A stretch of DNA of 53,020 nt. Origin: Phytophthora quininea. Its lineage: Eukaryota > Oomycota > Peronosporomycetes > Peronosporales > Peronosporaceae. Position 1 is the stretch's first letter. Each line of letters begins with the position of its first letter. Of this stretch, positions 23,965 through 34,657 are shown piece after piece. Below the pieces are notes generated by a model, which worked only from the letters and a program-made list of their open reading frames with translations, did not search any database and was not told where the DNA came from. Where the stretch lies: positions 1 to 53,020 of the forward strand of contig JAAVTG010000389.1 of NCBI GenBank assembly GCA_011947345.1. The letters are read 5' to 3'. A program made the position numbers and the translations under genes.

Positions 23965-26683
23965 TCAATTGAAATTCGCTTGGTTAATATTGCTGCGACT
24001 AGTTTGATTCGCGTCGGAGCCACTTCGCTCGGATCGAAACCCGCACGGAGCTGGCGCGGCGACATAACCGCCCTGAATTTCGATTTGGGCGGCCCACGAT
24101 AGCCCTCTCAATGCAACTGCGCGCTCGGAGGTGGACATCTTGAATAGTGTGGGCTGCGCTGTGCGTTGGTTCCCATAACGAGATTCTCGAGCTGAGTACG
24201 TTGAATTAGCAACAATACCGTGGAAAATTACAAACAGATCGAGCTGGTTTGTGGTAGCGCCCTCTACAACGGCGTTCTGCTCCAGCAAGAACGTCATTTG
24301 AAGACGCCGTACGCGTGTTACTCGGTTCAAATCGATGAAATTGTTGGCGCCGCCGTCAGACCTTTGTGTTGATAAAGACTCTTCGGGTTTGAAAGCGTAC
24401 AGATCCAGCTCCAACGCCCCAGCATCGCCGAAACTCGCCACGTAGTCGCCGATGGACCACCCTCCTGCAACAATTAGAGTCGAACGGCCACTCGGAGTCG
24501 CTTGGAACGTGCGCAAACGTCCGTCCAGCACCAGTTCCAGCGACGATGGGCCCGTACCGATCGGCGTGACCGAGCGCATCGAAAACAGGGACCCATCGGT
24601 CCGGACGGCAATGTCGACGCACACGAATTCGTGTAGCCAACGCACCAAATCCACGACAGAAGGCTCCATCGACGCCTCCTGGCTCGTGCTAATGTGGAAG
24701 GAGCCAGGGTCTAGCAGCCACCGACGGCTCCAGCGGTTGTTTGTATCGACTTCGCCTGTCCACTCGGGACCTGTCATCTGCTCTCGGAGCTGCGTCTCAA
24801 AGGCGTCGAAAAGAATCTCCACCGCCTCCATGTGCGAATTGGTCTGTGATCGGTAGCCCATCAGCAACGCCGAGACCTCGGAGCGAAGTGCGTTGAAGCG
24901 CTGCTGGCCGTAAATCAACGAAAGCACTTCGTCCACCAGTGCTGGCAAATTTAAGCGACCACCTGAAAATACAGCACAGGCGGTTGGCTGTCCCAGCTGG
25001 AGGAGGTCCTCCAGCACTTCGTAGAGATCTAGTACGAGCGTCATGAATCGCTCGCGGGGTTGACTTTGGCCATCGGTGTCGCCCTTCGCTGTGAACGCCG
25101 ACTTAATAGCGTACAGGACAGCTCGCGACGACACTGCGCGCAGTAAAAGGTGAGCAGCTGCCTGCATCACCACCGTGTCGCGCGTGGGAGTCTGTCTGGT
25201 AGTAAACGACGCTGAGCTTCTGCACAGACAGAGGAGGAAGGAGCTCAGAGCGCCAAAGAGTTGACTGTTGACTCGATCGCTGGGCGCTCGCAGGCATTCG
25301 GCGACTCGCAGCCAGTGGGGACGCACTTCCCTCTGCAATAAATCGGCAGAAATTCCTGCGTCAGGAAGCGCCACGTAGTGCAGGAAGCGCCACAGGATGA
25401 GCAAATGCTTGGCCTTCTCGGCCAAGTCGAACTGGCGGGCGCGTCGTAGTACCAGAAAGCTCTGTCGGGCATCTCCACGGAGCTCTCACGGCGAATTGCA
25501 TAACCCATTCCCCTCTGATTTAACGTTGCAGCGCCTTCACGTTTGGTCTCGAGCGCGTCCTCGCGGTCTGACCCGGTCGAGTCGATTTCCATGGCGTTGG
25601 AGGACAATTGGGCTGTCAGTTCCGATGAGTCTGCATCGATGGCTGAAAAATCATCTCCAACGACGTCAAGCGCCGGCAAATCACATCCCGCGTCGGTCGA
25701 ATTGTTTCCCGATCGCCGGTACGAAATGAGCTTAAACGCTGGAGATTGTTGGCGGGCCAGGACGAGCGCGTCAACGTCTCCATTCTGAGACCTCGAGCCC
25801 GTAAGCTGGAAAATATAGAGCACCAGGTGGTGCGTCATCTCTCGCTGCGTCCTCGTCACGCTGCTGTCGTAGCTGTAGAACCACTTTGGGAAGCGATGAT
25901 TGTTGAGGACGTAGAGCGTGGCATTCTGTCATAGTCGAGTCGATCACAGATCCGATCGTTGTCCATGCAACACAGCAAGCCACAAAACGAGCAGGTTAAC
26001 GCTGTTCCGGTGTCAAGCAGCCTGGCTGCAAAGCAAGAGCAGTCAGAACTTCGGGAGGACGAACCTTGGGGAGCGTTTGCTGCTTGGCCTCGCCTTCTCT
26101 CACGGCTCGGATCCACATCGTCTGCTCCCGACTGTTGGCGCCCAGCAGAGTCTCCGGGAGCGACACGACCTTGCCAGGCTGCAGTTTGCGCTCGTGCTCC
26201 TGGCCGGCGTCGTCTGCATTGTTGTTGCTGGGGGCGTCCACGAGGTTGACGGGCCAGAGCGGCACCACGCGCGACGGCTCGAAGCGAGCGCAGACGACCA
26301 AGTTTTGATGGTCGACGACCGGAAGCTCTGCTTGGAACGTGACGAGCACGTGCACAGAGGAGCCGCAGTAGCACCGCTGGACGTGCTCCGGACAGCAGTG
26401 CGGGAAGCACCGCAAGAGCTGGAGCCAGCAGATTGTTCTCTTAGTTAGTTATGTCTGTTGCCAAAGAAGTCGAACGATCACAGTCGTGGGGTCCTCTTCC
26501 TACCTTGATTCCTTTCTCTCGATTGCTCCTAAGGGACGAACGGCACGAGTCAGTAGTCTACAGACGTGGACCCTTTGGCGATAGGAGGACGCCTTCGTAC
26601 CTCGCGTAGTACCGACGGAAGAGCGGGTGGTCGTCTTCGCTGCAGCTCAGTCGCAGGAAGCGGCAGGACAGGACGCGCACCAT
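23965..26683 (-). CDS. Unrecognised four-exon oomycete protein, copy R (mirror of copy L, one apparent 4 bp deletion)
   Basis: Exons mirror copy L: 26601-26683, 26504-26528, 26065-26418 and 23965-25925. Splice sites and start are identical. The two one-base losses of copy L are absent here. Instead, four bases (GCCG in the coding sense) are missing near 25445, in the context TACGACGCGCCCGCC, which breaks the frame after AFWYYD. From 25425 the frame is open for 486 codons to the stop. The two copies therefore differ mainly in where they are broken. Apart from these, the deduced proteins are the same over the long segments I compared. Promoter and terminator regions are also mirrored, so both should be expressed alike if active. 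Confidence 0.75.
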
Positions 26684-27712
26684 GTCGGCTCAGACTCGTC
26701 GTGCTGTTCCTTGGCGGTTCTCTGGGGGTAATGGGGGAAAAGGCAAGAGGAGACTGTCCTGGACAGAAGGGGAGAATAAAACTTCGCATCCAGCGTCCCA
26801 CTGACTGCGGTCGCTCGAAATGCTCCAAGTGGTTTAGCCCGACGCCAAAAGACGGTCTCTAGTGGAGAGGGCGCTGCTCTCCAGCCACTTTGGAAATGGA
26901 CGCTCGGCATAGCAAAGCCGACTGAGAAAATTCAGAACGCGGGCGAAAAGTGTTGCAACCTCTTCCACGGTTTCCCTCCTTGTAGGGGACTTCGATCCAG
27001 CAGGCCTGCGCCCCACACGCGCGTGAACGGCTGGCGCAGGTAACGGTGACTGCTGAGCACAGGAACGTCGTTCTCCAGTTTGCAGTTTGCAGTTTGCCTC
27101 CACAGCACGTGGGTCCCTTTCTGCTGGACACCTCCCACGACAGCACAATCACTGGTCAACGAGTTCTGTGTTGCTTTCACTGCTTCCCAAAAATCGCATT
27201 TTGCATATCGCCGACGGGGAATATTCTATGTATAAAGAACTACAGAGAACATTCGAACCATATCCTGTAGTCTGAGTTATAATGTAAGTTCTTTTTGTTA
27301 TATTATCATTTTGAATAGGGTTAGGTAACACAAAATAAGTATTTTGTATTCTTTTAAAAAAACATACAATAGAGGACGAATAAAATACCGCCATCGACTG
27401 GCCAGTAAGTACAGTACATGTACTGTATTAACACGATCCCGTGAAAATCGAGACAAATGGCGCGCCAGGATTGTCGGCATTGGGGTACCATCATTCTGTC
27501 TGCGGGTAAACCAGTGTCCAGTATACATCTATTTTACATGTCGTCGCATGGTCAAAACAGACGCTTTGAGCTATAGGACCTCTGCTCGGAAGATGAATGA
27601 AAGGAAAAGTTATCCATGTATGCACGCGCGCAAAGCGCCAGAATCTCGTCTGTATGTCCTACAGGATTCTGCATGCTCAACATTTAAATCTCGCTCAAAG
27701 GTACACTTGCAA

Positions 27713-28067
27713 CAGCACTTCCCTCAGTATTAGACTCGGTCGCCATTTTCCAGACCAAGCTTACTTCGTAGCAGCTTCAGACGCTCTGCAGGCAGGGGCG
27801 AACGTCATCAGGTCTGGTATCATCTCCTGGTTATCGACGTACTTCGTCTTGACAATACCCTTAGTTGCGTAATCATGCAAAATCTTCAACTTCACGTCGA
27901 CATGTTTCGCTCGGGCGGAGCCTGCTTCATTCGTAATCTGTATAACCACAACCTGGCTGTCGATCATCAATTTCACAGGCACTTAAATCTTCAACCCCAA
28001 CGCACCATACAGCTCTCTCAAACCCAACGCTTCTTGTCCCCCAACTGGTGCAGCTAGAAATTCTACC
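27713..28067 (-). pseudogene. Copia RNase H C-terminal relic, right arm
   Basis: This is the mirror copy of the left-arm relic, with the same stop codon and the same polypurine-like tract. The fossil was therefore already dead before the arms were duplicated. Confidence 0.75.
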
Positions 28068-28512
28068 CCCACAGTCGACAGAACGATGTGGACGCTGCTG
28101 AATCTGTTCGAATCTGTCGGTGTGCATAAGTGTCCGAGCAAAGGTCAAACTGGTGCGGACGCTTCTAGAAAGTGAAGCGAAAGGAATTTGTGGTAAGCTA
28201 CCACAACGTAGTTTCCACCAACGTTGGGACTTTGTTAAACACAATTCGTTAGCTTTCAATTGTCTACTCGTGACCACAAATGACTGCGATCTGTTTCTTG
28301 AAGTACCAGTTCGTGTTGCTTTGGGCGGCGTAACGTTTTCCCGATGAAAACCGTCTAGAACCTGCTAACATTGGTTAAAACCTAGTAGACACTTAGCGCG
28401 TTATTCTTTACTAGATGGACAGCAAGAAAAGCTTTCACATGATCGCTCCGGTGAATCCTACAACTGTACACCGTTAATCCCAGTTTCCACGCGCTGTTAC
28501 TCCGGATACAAC

Positions 28513-29446
28513 TGTGGTGAAGGAATTACTCCACTTGGCAACGTAGCCTTAATATACAGTAGCCCCTGCCCACAACAACACGTCTCTCCCTCTTGCGAAG
28601 GTTCGACGAGAGTTGAGGCTTCGCCTGAAGGACGCCCAACTCGACTCACCCAGAGCCAGTCAAACGCACCCTCCTGCGATGTTTCGGCCAACCAAACAGC
28701 GCCACTAGCCCCGAGCTTTGGCTAGGACGCTTAACACACGATAAACTCACTCAAACTCCGGGGTTCCTCTAAAGAGAGGAAGCCACGCCTGGGGAAAGCG
28801 CTTCCGGAGCCGCCGCAGCAGAGCTACGGCTAATAGGGTCGGGGTGGAGGCGAATAGGCTCTCCTAGATAATATAGCGGCTTAGCACGCGCCGCAAATCA
28901 ATCCCTTTCGGGCAACACACACTTCTTGCCCTTACCAACGAACGCTCGCACACACTGCTCACCGCGTTCGCCGAACTAGCATAATCCAGACACACACACA
29001 CACAAGTCTTACCTCTGGAAGTCCAGGAGCTTGTGCGGCTTGAGTAGTCGGTGGAAAATACTGTCCTGTTTAGTGTGGCCATTCGGCCTTATCGTTTCCT
29101 ATGTCTTTCAGTATGTCCTATACAAATATACAGTGAACGAAGGTTCGTTTCAGATCTTGCGACCCTCTACAAAGACTCGAACCGTCGTCATCCGCGGGAA
29201 TTGTGAAACTTCGCAAGCGCCTAGTATAGGACCGCCCGTCCTAATATAGTCCGACATAGTCCTGAACTAGGCGTCTTCTTAAACCCATGTTCGTGAGTCT
29301 AGCGTAGTGACGCATTGCCACTATATCCAGGGGTTCGTCAGCATGGTTTGACTCTGCCTCAGTATACCCTTAGCGCACCCAATACTGCGAAAGTTCCACT
29401 GCTCAACCCTTCGACCCGCCGCGTAGCGAACAATCGCTGCACCACA
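28513..29446. mobile_element. Solo LTR (934 bp) inserted in the right arm
   Basis: The block begins TGTGGTGAAGG and ends CTGCACCACA, with a perfect 7 bp inverted terminus (TGTGGTG/CACCACA). It is flanked by CAAC on both sides (28509-28512 and 29447-29450). The left arm has a single CAAC at the matching site, with flanks that fit on either side, which is an empty target site. No coding sequence lies inside; there is a CA-rich microsatellite near 28990. A TG...CA element with a target duplication and no internal region is a solo LTR, formed by recombination between the two LTRs of a full element. Confidence 0.9.
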
Positions 29447-31274
29447 CAACCGCCTAGTTCGTGTTATTTGGAACAATTAAGACTACCACTCACGTTGGTT
29501 TTGGATGGCGAATTAAAGGGGCATTATAGAGGGACACAACCTGGCAAAACGATCAACCCAAAGAAGGCAAGAACGGAGTCTAAAAAGGCCATGTAATTTG
29601 AAACGTCAAGCCGTATCGTGGACGACGAGCCATTTTGGGAGCTTTGTAAGCGAGTGATCAGCCTTATGAAGATGATTATGGATTGTTGGAATGTGACGGG
29701 CGATATTTATTGACGATCTACCGGCAATTGATACATATCCTCGAAATTCCTACCTAGGTATTCGGCACCAACAGCCTATGCGATTTTGAGTAGCATCGAT
29801 GTACGTTGGAAGTTCCTTCACAGAAAAGCAACGGGAATAGCGTTTCTGTTAGACTCATCAACGGATATTGATACCATCCATGATGAAGACAACAATAAAA
29901 TGTTGCACTCGAAGCGTCAAAATCGTCTAGGTGCGCATAAATAAAGAAGTTGGCGTTGATTTACACGTCTTGTGGTGGGTTTGTCGCAGTCCCACAAGAT
30001 GTATTTGATGGCTCCGCTATCCAAGAGCATGCTAAAGGGAGACGACCCTGGTCTCTCTGGATATTGCCGTATAATCGAGATTATCTTCAGTAAACAGTAT
30101 TCTGTCTGGAAAGAAGAGAAATATGTCAAACTCCACCTCCGCTTTAGGCTTGATGTAGGAGTTGCCGTGTCGAGCGGGAGTTAACCACATCCTCGGCAAC
30201 ACGAGTAATGCCTGGCCACTTGGGAGCTCTATAACACCAGTATATAGTTGACTCCAAGCACCTGTTCGTTGACGTACCGTTTTGTATCGCTCCACCTCCC
30301 CGCTCCCTGATCGCTTCTTTTTGTATATCCATTTTAAGTGGTGGGGCGATACACCAGGTGAAGTTTTCAAACCTCCCATGCGTCATGTTCTTGTGATGCA
30401 TTCAGCTCTTCTAGTTCAAGCAACCCTCCACGTCTCAGTGTGATCTTTGCTGCACTGGTGGATATTGTTCCGATACCAATTCCTGGCATCGATGGCGGAG
30501 ACGAGCCAAGGCCCGATCGTCGCTCTCTTTCTCCTGTTGCCCCTCTGGTACTGGGTATGCATTATGTTGGTTTAACCATGACCGAGTTTTCTCTCCACCA
30601 AATTTTCATCGTGACTTCGACATTTTGCAGCTGATGTTTGGCATTTTCTCTGAAGGTACTTCTGGATGATTTGGGAAGTGTGGAGGACACCATGATTGGG
30701 GCGCCTACGAACGAACGCTTCCGGCAACCTGTAGAATGGTGTATGCACTCCTTACGAGGTTATTGTGCTAGGCTCATACTGCCTCTTCCCGCAGACGACC
30801 ACCAATATGGTATCTACAGCTTCTTTTGGTGTGCATGCGTCTTCATTAGTGCGAGCCTGATGTGTGGATGTCAGCCAAATAAAGACAAAGTATAGGAAGA
30901 TATGCCACGGCGATGGGCCAGAGACCGTGGACAACCCGTTAACAAGTCATCATGCTGGATCAAGTCTTCCGAGCACATTTCCAGTCACTCGCTAGCAAAA
31001 TACATCAAGCTGCTGGTGCAGCTTGTTGATGCCGAGGTTTCCTGAAGGTTGATCTCACAGTTCGCAGCCATGTTTTACGGATTGACTGAAGGATCGACTG
31101 TGCTTGTCCTTAGGGCAACCTTGCCGGCAAGAACAAAGAAGAAAAAAGAACAACCAAAAGCTACCAGGTTTCAAACTATTATTAAAAACGTCACCAACCT
31201 GGCAGCTGCAGCGGCCCTGAGAGAAATAGCAGAGCTCGTTCCACTCCAAGAGTACATCACAAGTTGGCCATCAT

Positions 31275-32007
31275 CCAAGGCAGTCAGCTCCGGCGACTGC
31301 GAATGATATCAACGCTGCAACGTCGTCATCATCTTCGTTCTCGTCTGCGCTCGCATCGGTGAGGTCTAGGTTGTGCTGGGCAGCGCTCGCGTTGAACCAG
31401 CGTACAGCGAGCAGCTCTTCACGGGTTAAACGGCTTTCCATCACATTGTTCCGGCTACCGCTTTCTCTCAATCGTGTAGTCGACAGAGAGGTAACTGAAA
31501 CCTACCGGTGCAAACACAAATTGCTGATTTTAGTAAATTGCGGGAAAATGCCGTGATTAACTTTCTTCGGAATGCTGGAAAGAAAAGATTGTTTATCGCT
31601 CCAAGAGTTACAACTGGGGGATAACTCCAAGGAATGTGTAACTGTGAAAAGAAAATGGGATCATGTGAGAGCCTCCGTCGAGGACGAAGTCTGCGTTTGT
31701 ACGTAGTTGCAGTTGAGATCATCTTGTCCGAGCGGTCTTAGCGGGTTGTTCCCGAGTCACTCACTATATATTGATACAACATTAGTCAACAAGCTTTCAG
31801 GCGCTCAGGGCATCAACTACAGTATCACTTGTTTTGAAATACGCTTGTATCGATGGCTGCATTAACTCAGGTAACATTTTTATTCCAATCTCTTTTCCCA
31901 GTGCAGCAGAATTTAGGGCCATAAGCAATTATGGCTCGCACTTTTGACATTACAAATAACATATTATGTAGTTGAAGTTGTTATCCAATCAGAAAAGGAC
32001 ATGAATG
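31275..32007. other. Intergenic, right of the large inverted repeat
   Basis: A 56-codon minus-strand ORF (starting MESRLTREELLAVRWF, ending near 31271) is acidic and could be a gene fragment. Otherwise I see nothing beyond the probable 3' flank of copy P. Confidence 0.4.
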
Positions 32008-34657
32008 TTATTGCCTCACAGTGCGAACCTCAACGTATCCTCCATGGAATTCCAGCAGCGGCGTCCAGTGTACGTCCAACCAGTTTGTTTCTCGATCCTG
32101 GTCCGAACGTGTGGTCCATGGAGATACTCCAGACATGATCCCACGCACAAACATGAACCGATCACTTACACTCGAGCTGCTGTTCAGGTTCGCAGCACTT
32201 CCATCGTTGAGAGTAAAAGATAAACTTACACGACGCCGCATTGACACGTCAATATTGGCACTGGAAGCAGCGCCAGGCATGCTATCAGCTGCCAGTCCCG
32301 TGGCAAACAGATCCAGGCTGAATGAGTTCATATCGTGGGAGAATTTTGCCACGTAGTCGCCGATGCCCCAGCCCCCAGCTGTCCCTAATGAAGACGACAC
32401 GCCGCTAGGGAGCTCCTCAAACACGCGGAGTCGCCCGTCAAGCGTTAGCTCCATGCCTGCAGTCGCTGTACCAGCACTGAAAGGCAGTACGGACCGCAGA
32501 GACATCTTCGTCCCGCCAGATGTAAATGCCATATCAATGCACCCAAACTCTCGGAAGAACTGCACAACATCAACCACTCGGAGGCCCTCAAGTAGCTTGG
32601 TGCTTGTGTTTGACTTCACGTTACTCATACTCAGAGAATCGGGAACCAACAGCCAGCGCCGACTCCACAAACTCCCCAGCGTGCCAACCACTGACGACAC
32701 ATTTGGCAGCCGATTTCCGCGGGCAAAGGGAGGAGGCTCCAGCCAGCTTTGTCGGTCTTCTGGCCTGGTCGTAGATCCTCTTGCTTGTCTGCAGAACATG
32801 TAATACCCATTGTTCAGCGCCTCTAAGAGTGTGTCGGGCGATTTCTGTCGCCTTAGAAGCAGGGCCGACATCTCGGGTCGGAGGATACCGAACCGGGTGT
32901 GGCTGTACGCCAAGGAGAGCACTTCGTCCACAAGGTCTTCTAGCGACCCGTACGGTCGGCCATTTGCTTCGCTCCTGGTCGAATGGGGGTATGAGATCTC
33001 CCGTAGCACCTCGTTCAGGACGTCGTAGAGATCCGACACGAGCTCCATGAACCGCGTCCGAAGCTGCCGATGGTTCATTTCTCTAACTGGGTCCGGTGCT
33101 AGTGCGGAATGCAGCAGATTCTGAACGGAGCGAGATGATACCGCTCGAGTAAAGAGATACGCCACTGCTCGAGCCACAGTATCTTGTTTGGACAATTGTC
33201 TCGGGGTCGACGCTCCAAACACGCTGGCCAGAAAAGAGATAACGACGCTCCCGAGTTCGTTGCACGGACGCGATAGCGGCGCTCGAAGTGCTGCAGCAGC
33301 TCGTAACCAGTGCGTTCTCACGTGAGTATTAATCGAATCCACTTCTAAGTCGAGGTCGTCTAAAGACACGTGCTGGAGGAACCGCCAGAGAACGAGTAAG
33401 TGCTGCCCTTTTTCGCGAAACCCGTGCTCGCGAGCCTCCGGTTCAAACTGCCACAGCGTTGCGTCCTCGCTGGAAACGTCAAAAGAGTCCTCGTGTCGAG
33501 CAGGCTCTCTTGTATCGTCTGTCTTTTCAAATCTGCGATGCGAGTTGTCACTATTTCTTCGTCGATCTTCAGCAGCTCGTTTGGTATTGCCGCCACTTGG
33601 AACCTCAGAAGGTCGTTTAATATACAGCTGCGGCTGGCGTTGCTGCTGCCCCATGACTATCCGCGAGGCAGACAGCAAGTCTTTGGCCGACACAAACGAT
33701 TTTCCTGGAGCGGCGTCGTTGGAGTTGTCTGACGGTTTATGCACTGCAGGTTGCAGGCATCCTGGGTTGTTGGAAGCGTCCGACCGTCGATAGGAAACTA
33801 GCAGAAACCCAGGGAAGCGTGACGAGCTAGTACTGAGGCGTTGGCGTGTCCTTGTTGCTGCGTCCGCTCGACAGACGTCGTGAAGACATAGGCAACGAGG
33901 TGGTGCGTCATCTCTCGGTGCGTGCGCGTGAGGCTGCTGTCATACCCGTACAGCCACTTGGGGCACTTGACGTTGTTGATCACGTAGAGGACCGAGTTCT
34001 TCCAAGCACCGAAAAATCTCGTCAGTATATCTGCAGCGAGCAGGTAAAAGTCTTACCTTTGGAAAAGCCTGCTGCTTCGTCTCAGCCTCCCTTTCAGCTC
34101 GAATCCACACGGCGGCGTTTACTTCGCTGCTTCGAGCGTCTGGTGCCATGCCGAGTGCGTGAGGAGGCAGACACACACTCGCCCACTTCAAGCCTGCGCT
34201 CGTTCTCCCGTCGCTTATCGTCGCTGCCATCTGAGTCGCCAACGCCGCTTGGTACGCCCAGATTGACAGGCCAAAGTGGAGCCACTCGCGACGGCTCGAA
34301 GCGAGCACACACCACCACGTTGCTCAAAGGCGCAGCGGTCGAGAAAGTCACCAGCACGTGCACGGAGCAGCCGCAGTAGCTCCGCTGAATGTGTTTTGGG
34401 CAGCAGTGCGGGAAGCACCGAAGCAACTAAGCGCCAGTTGTTAGGAAAGACCGAAGGAGGATCGGATCCAGAAATTGGGCACCTCTTACCTTGACATCTC
34501 GCTGTCTATTGGTCCTGTAGGGGAGAACGCCGCGAGGTTAGAGAAGCCGCATGGCCTCATTGTGACGAACGCACCTCGCATATTCGCGTCGGAAGAGCGG
34601 GTGGTCATCTTCCGAGCAGTCCAGTCGAAGGAAGCGGCACGACGCCACGTGAGCCAT
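32008..34657 (-). CDS. Unrecognised four-exon oomycete protein, copy P (about 820 aa, diverged paralogue)
   Basis: Exons: 34575-34657 (83 bp), 34490-34514 (25 bp), 34057-34426 and 32008-33998. The first two exon lengths equal those of copies L and R. The start is MAHVASCRFLRLDCSEDDHP. Shared blocks are LRCFPHCCPKHIQRSYCGCS, CPKWLYGYDSSLTRTHREMT, a helical LLVLWRFLQHVSL, ELTLDGRLRVFEELPSG and GGWGIGDYVAKF. Conservation across this much divergence says the family is, or was, under selection. Two breaks are seen: the T run near 33802 is one base short, and a GT dinucleotide run near 34165 is shifted, possibly by two bases. No stops from substitution are seen. It lies 730 bp outside the right arm in the same orientation as copy R, and may be the older relative from which the arm gene derived, or its sister. 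Confidence 0.75.

Larger units (their letters stand above)
22179..31274 (-). repeat. Large inverted repeat, right arm (9.1 kb including a 938 bp insertion)
   Basis: This is the mirror image of 10968-19136, with the same cargo in the opposite orientation. It contains one extra block, the solo LTR at 28513-29446 plus a duplicated CAAC. Without that block the arms have the same length to within a few tens of bases. Confidence 0.97.

Noticed and set aside
28513..29446. The right-arm insertion as a DNA transposon with terminal inverted repeats
   Set aside because: The inverted terminus is only 7 bp, the ends follow TG...CA, there is no transposase, and a 4 bp duplication suits an LTR element. A non-autonomous DNA element is less likely but not excluded.
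10968..31274. The large inverted repeat as an assembly fold-back artefact
   Set aside because: The unique 3 kb spacer, the one-armed solo LTR with target duplication, and the diverged outer edge are not expected from a folded read. Long-read support should still be checked.
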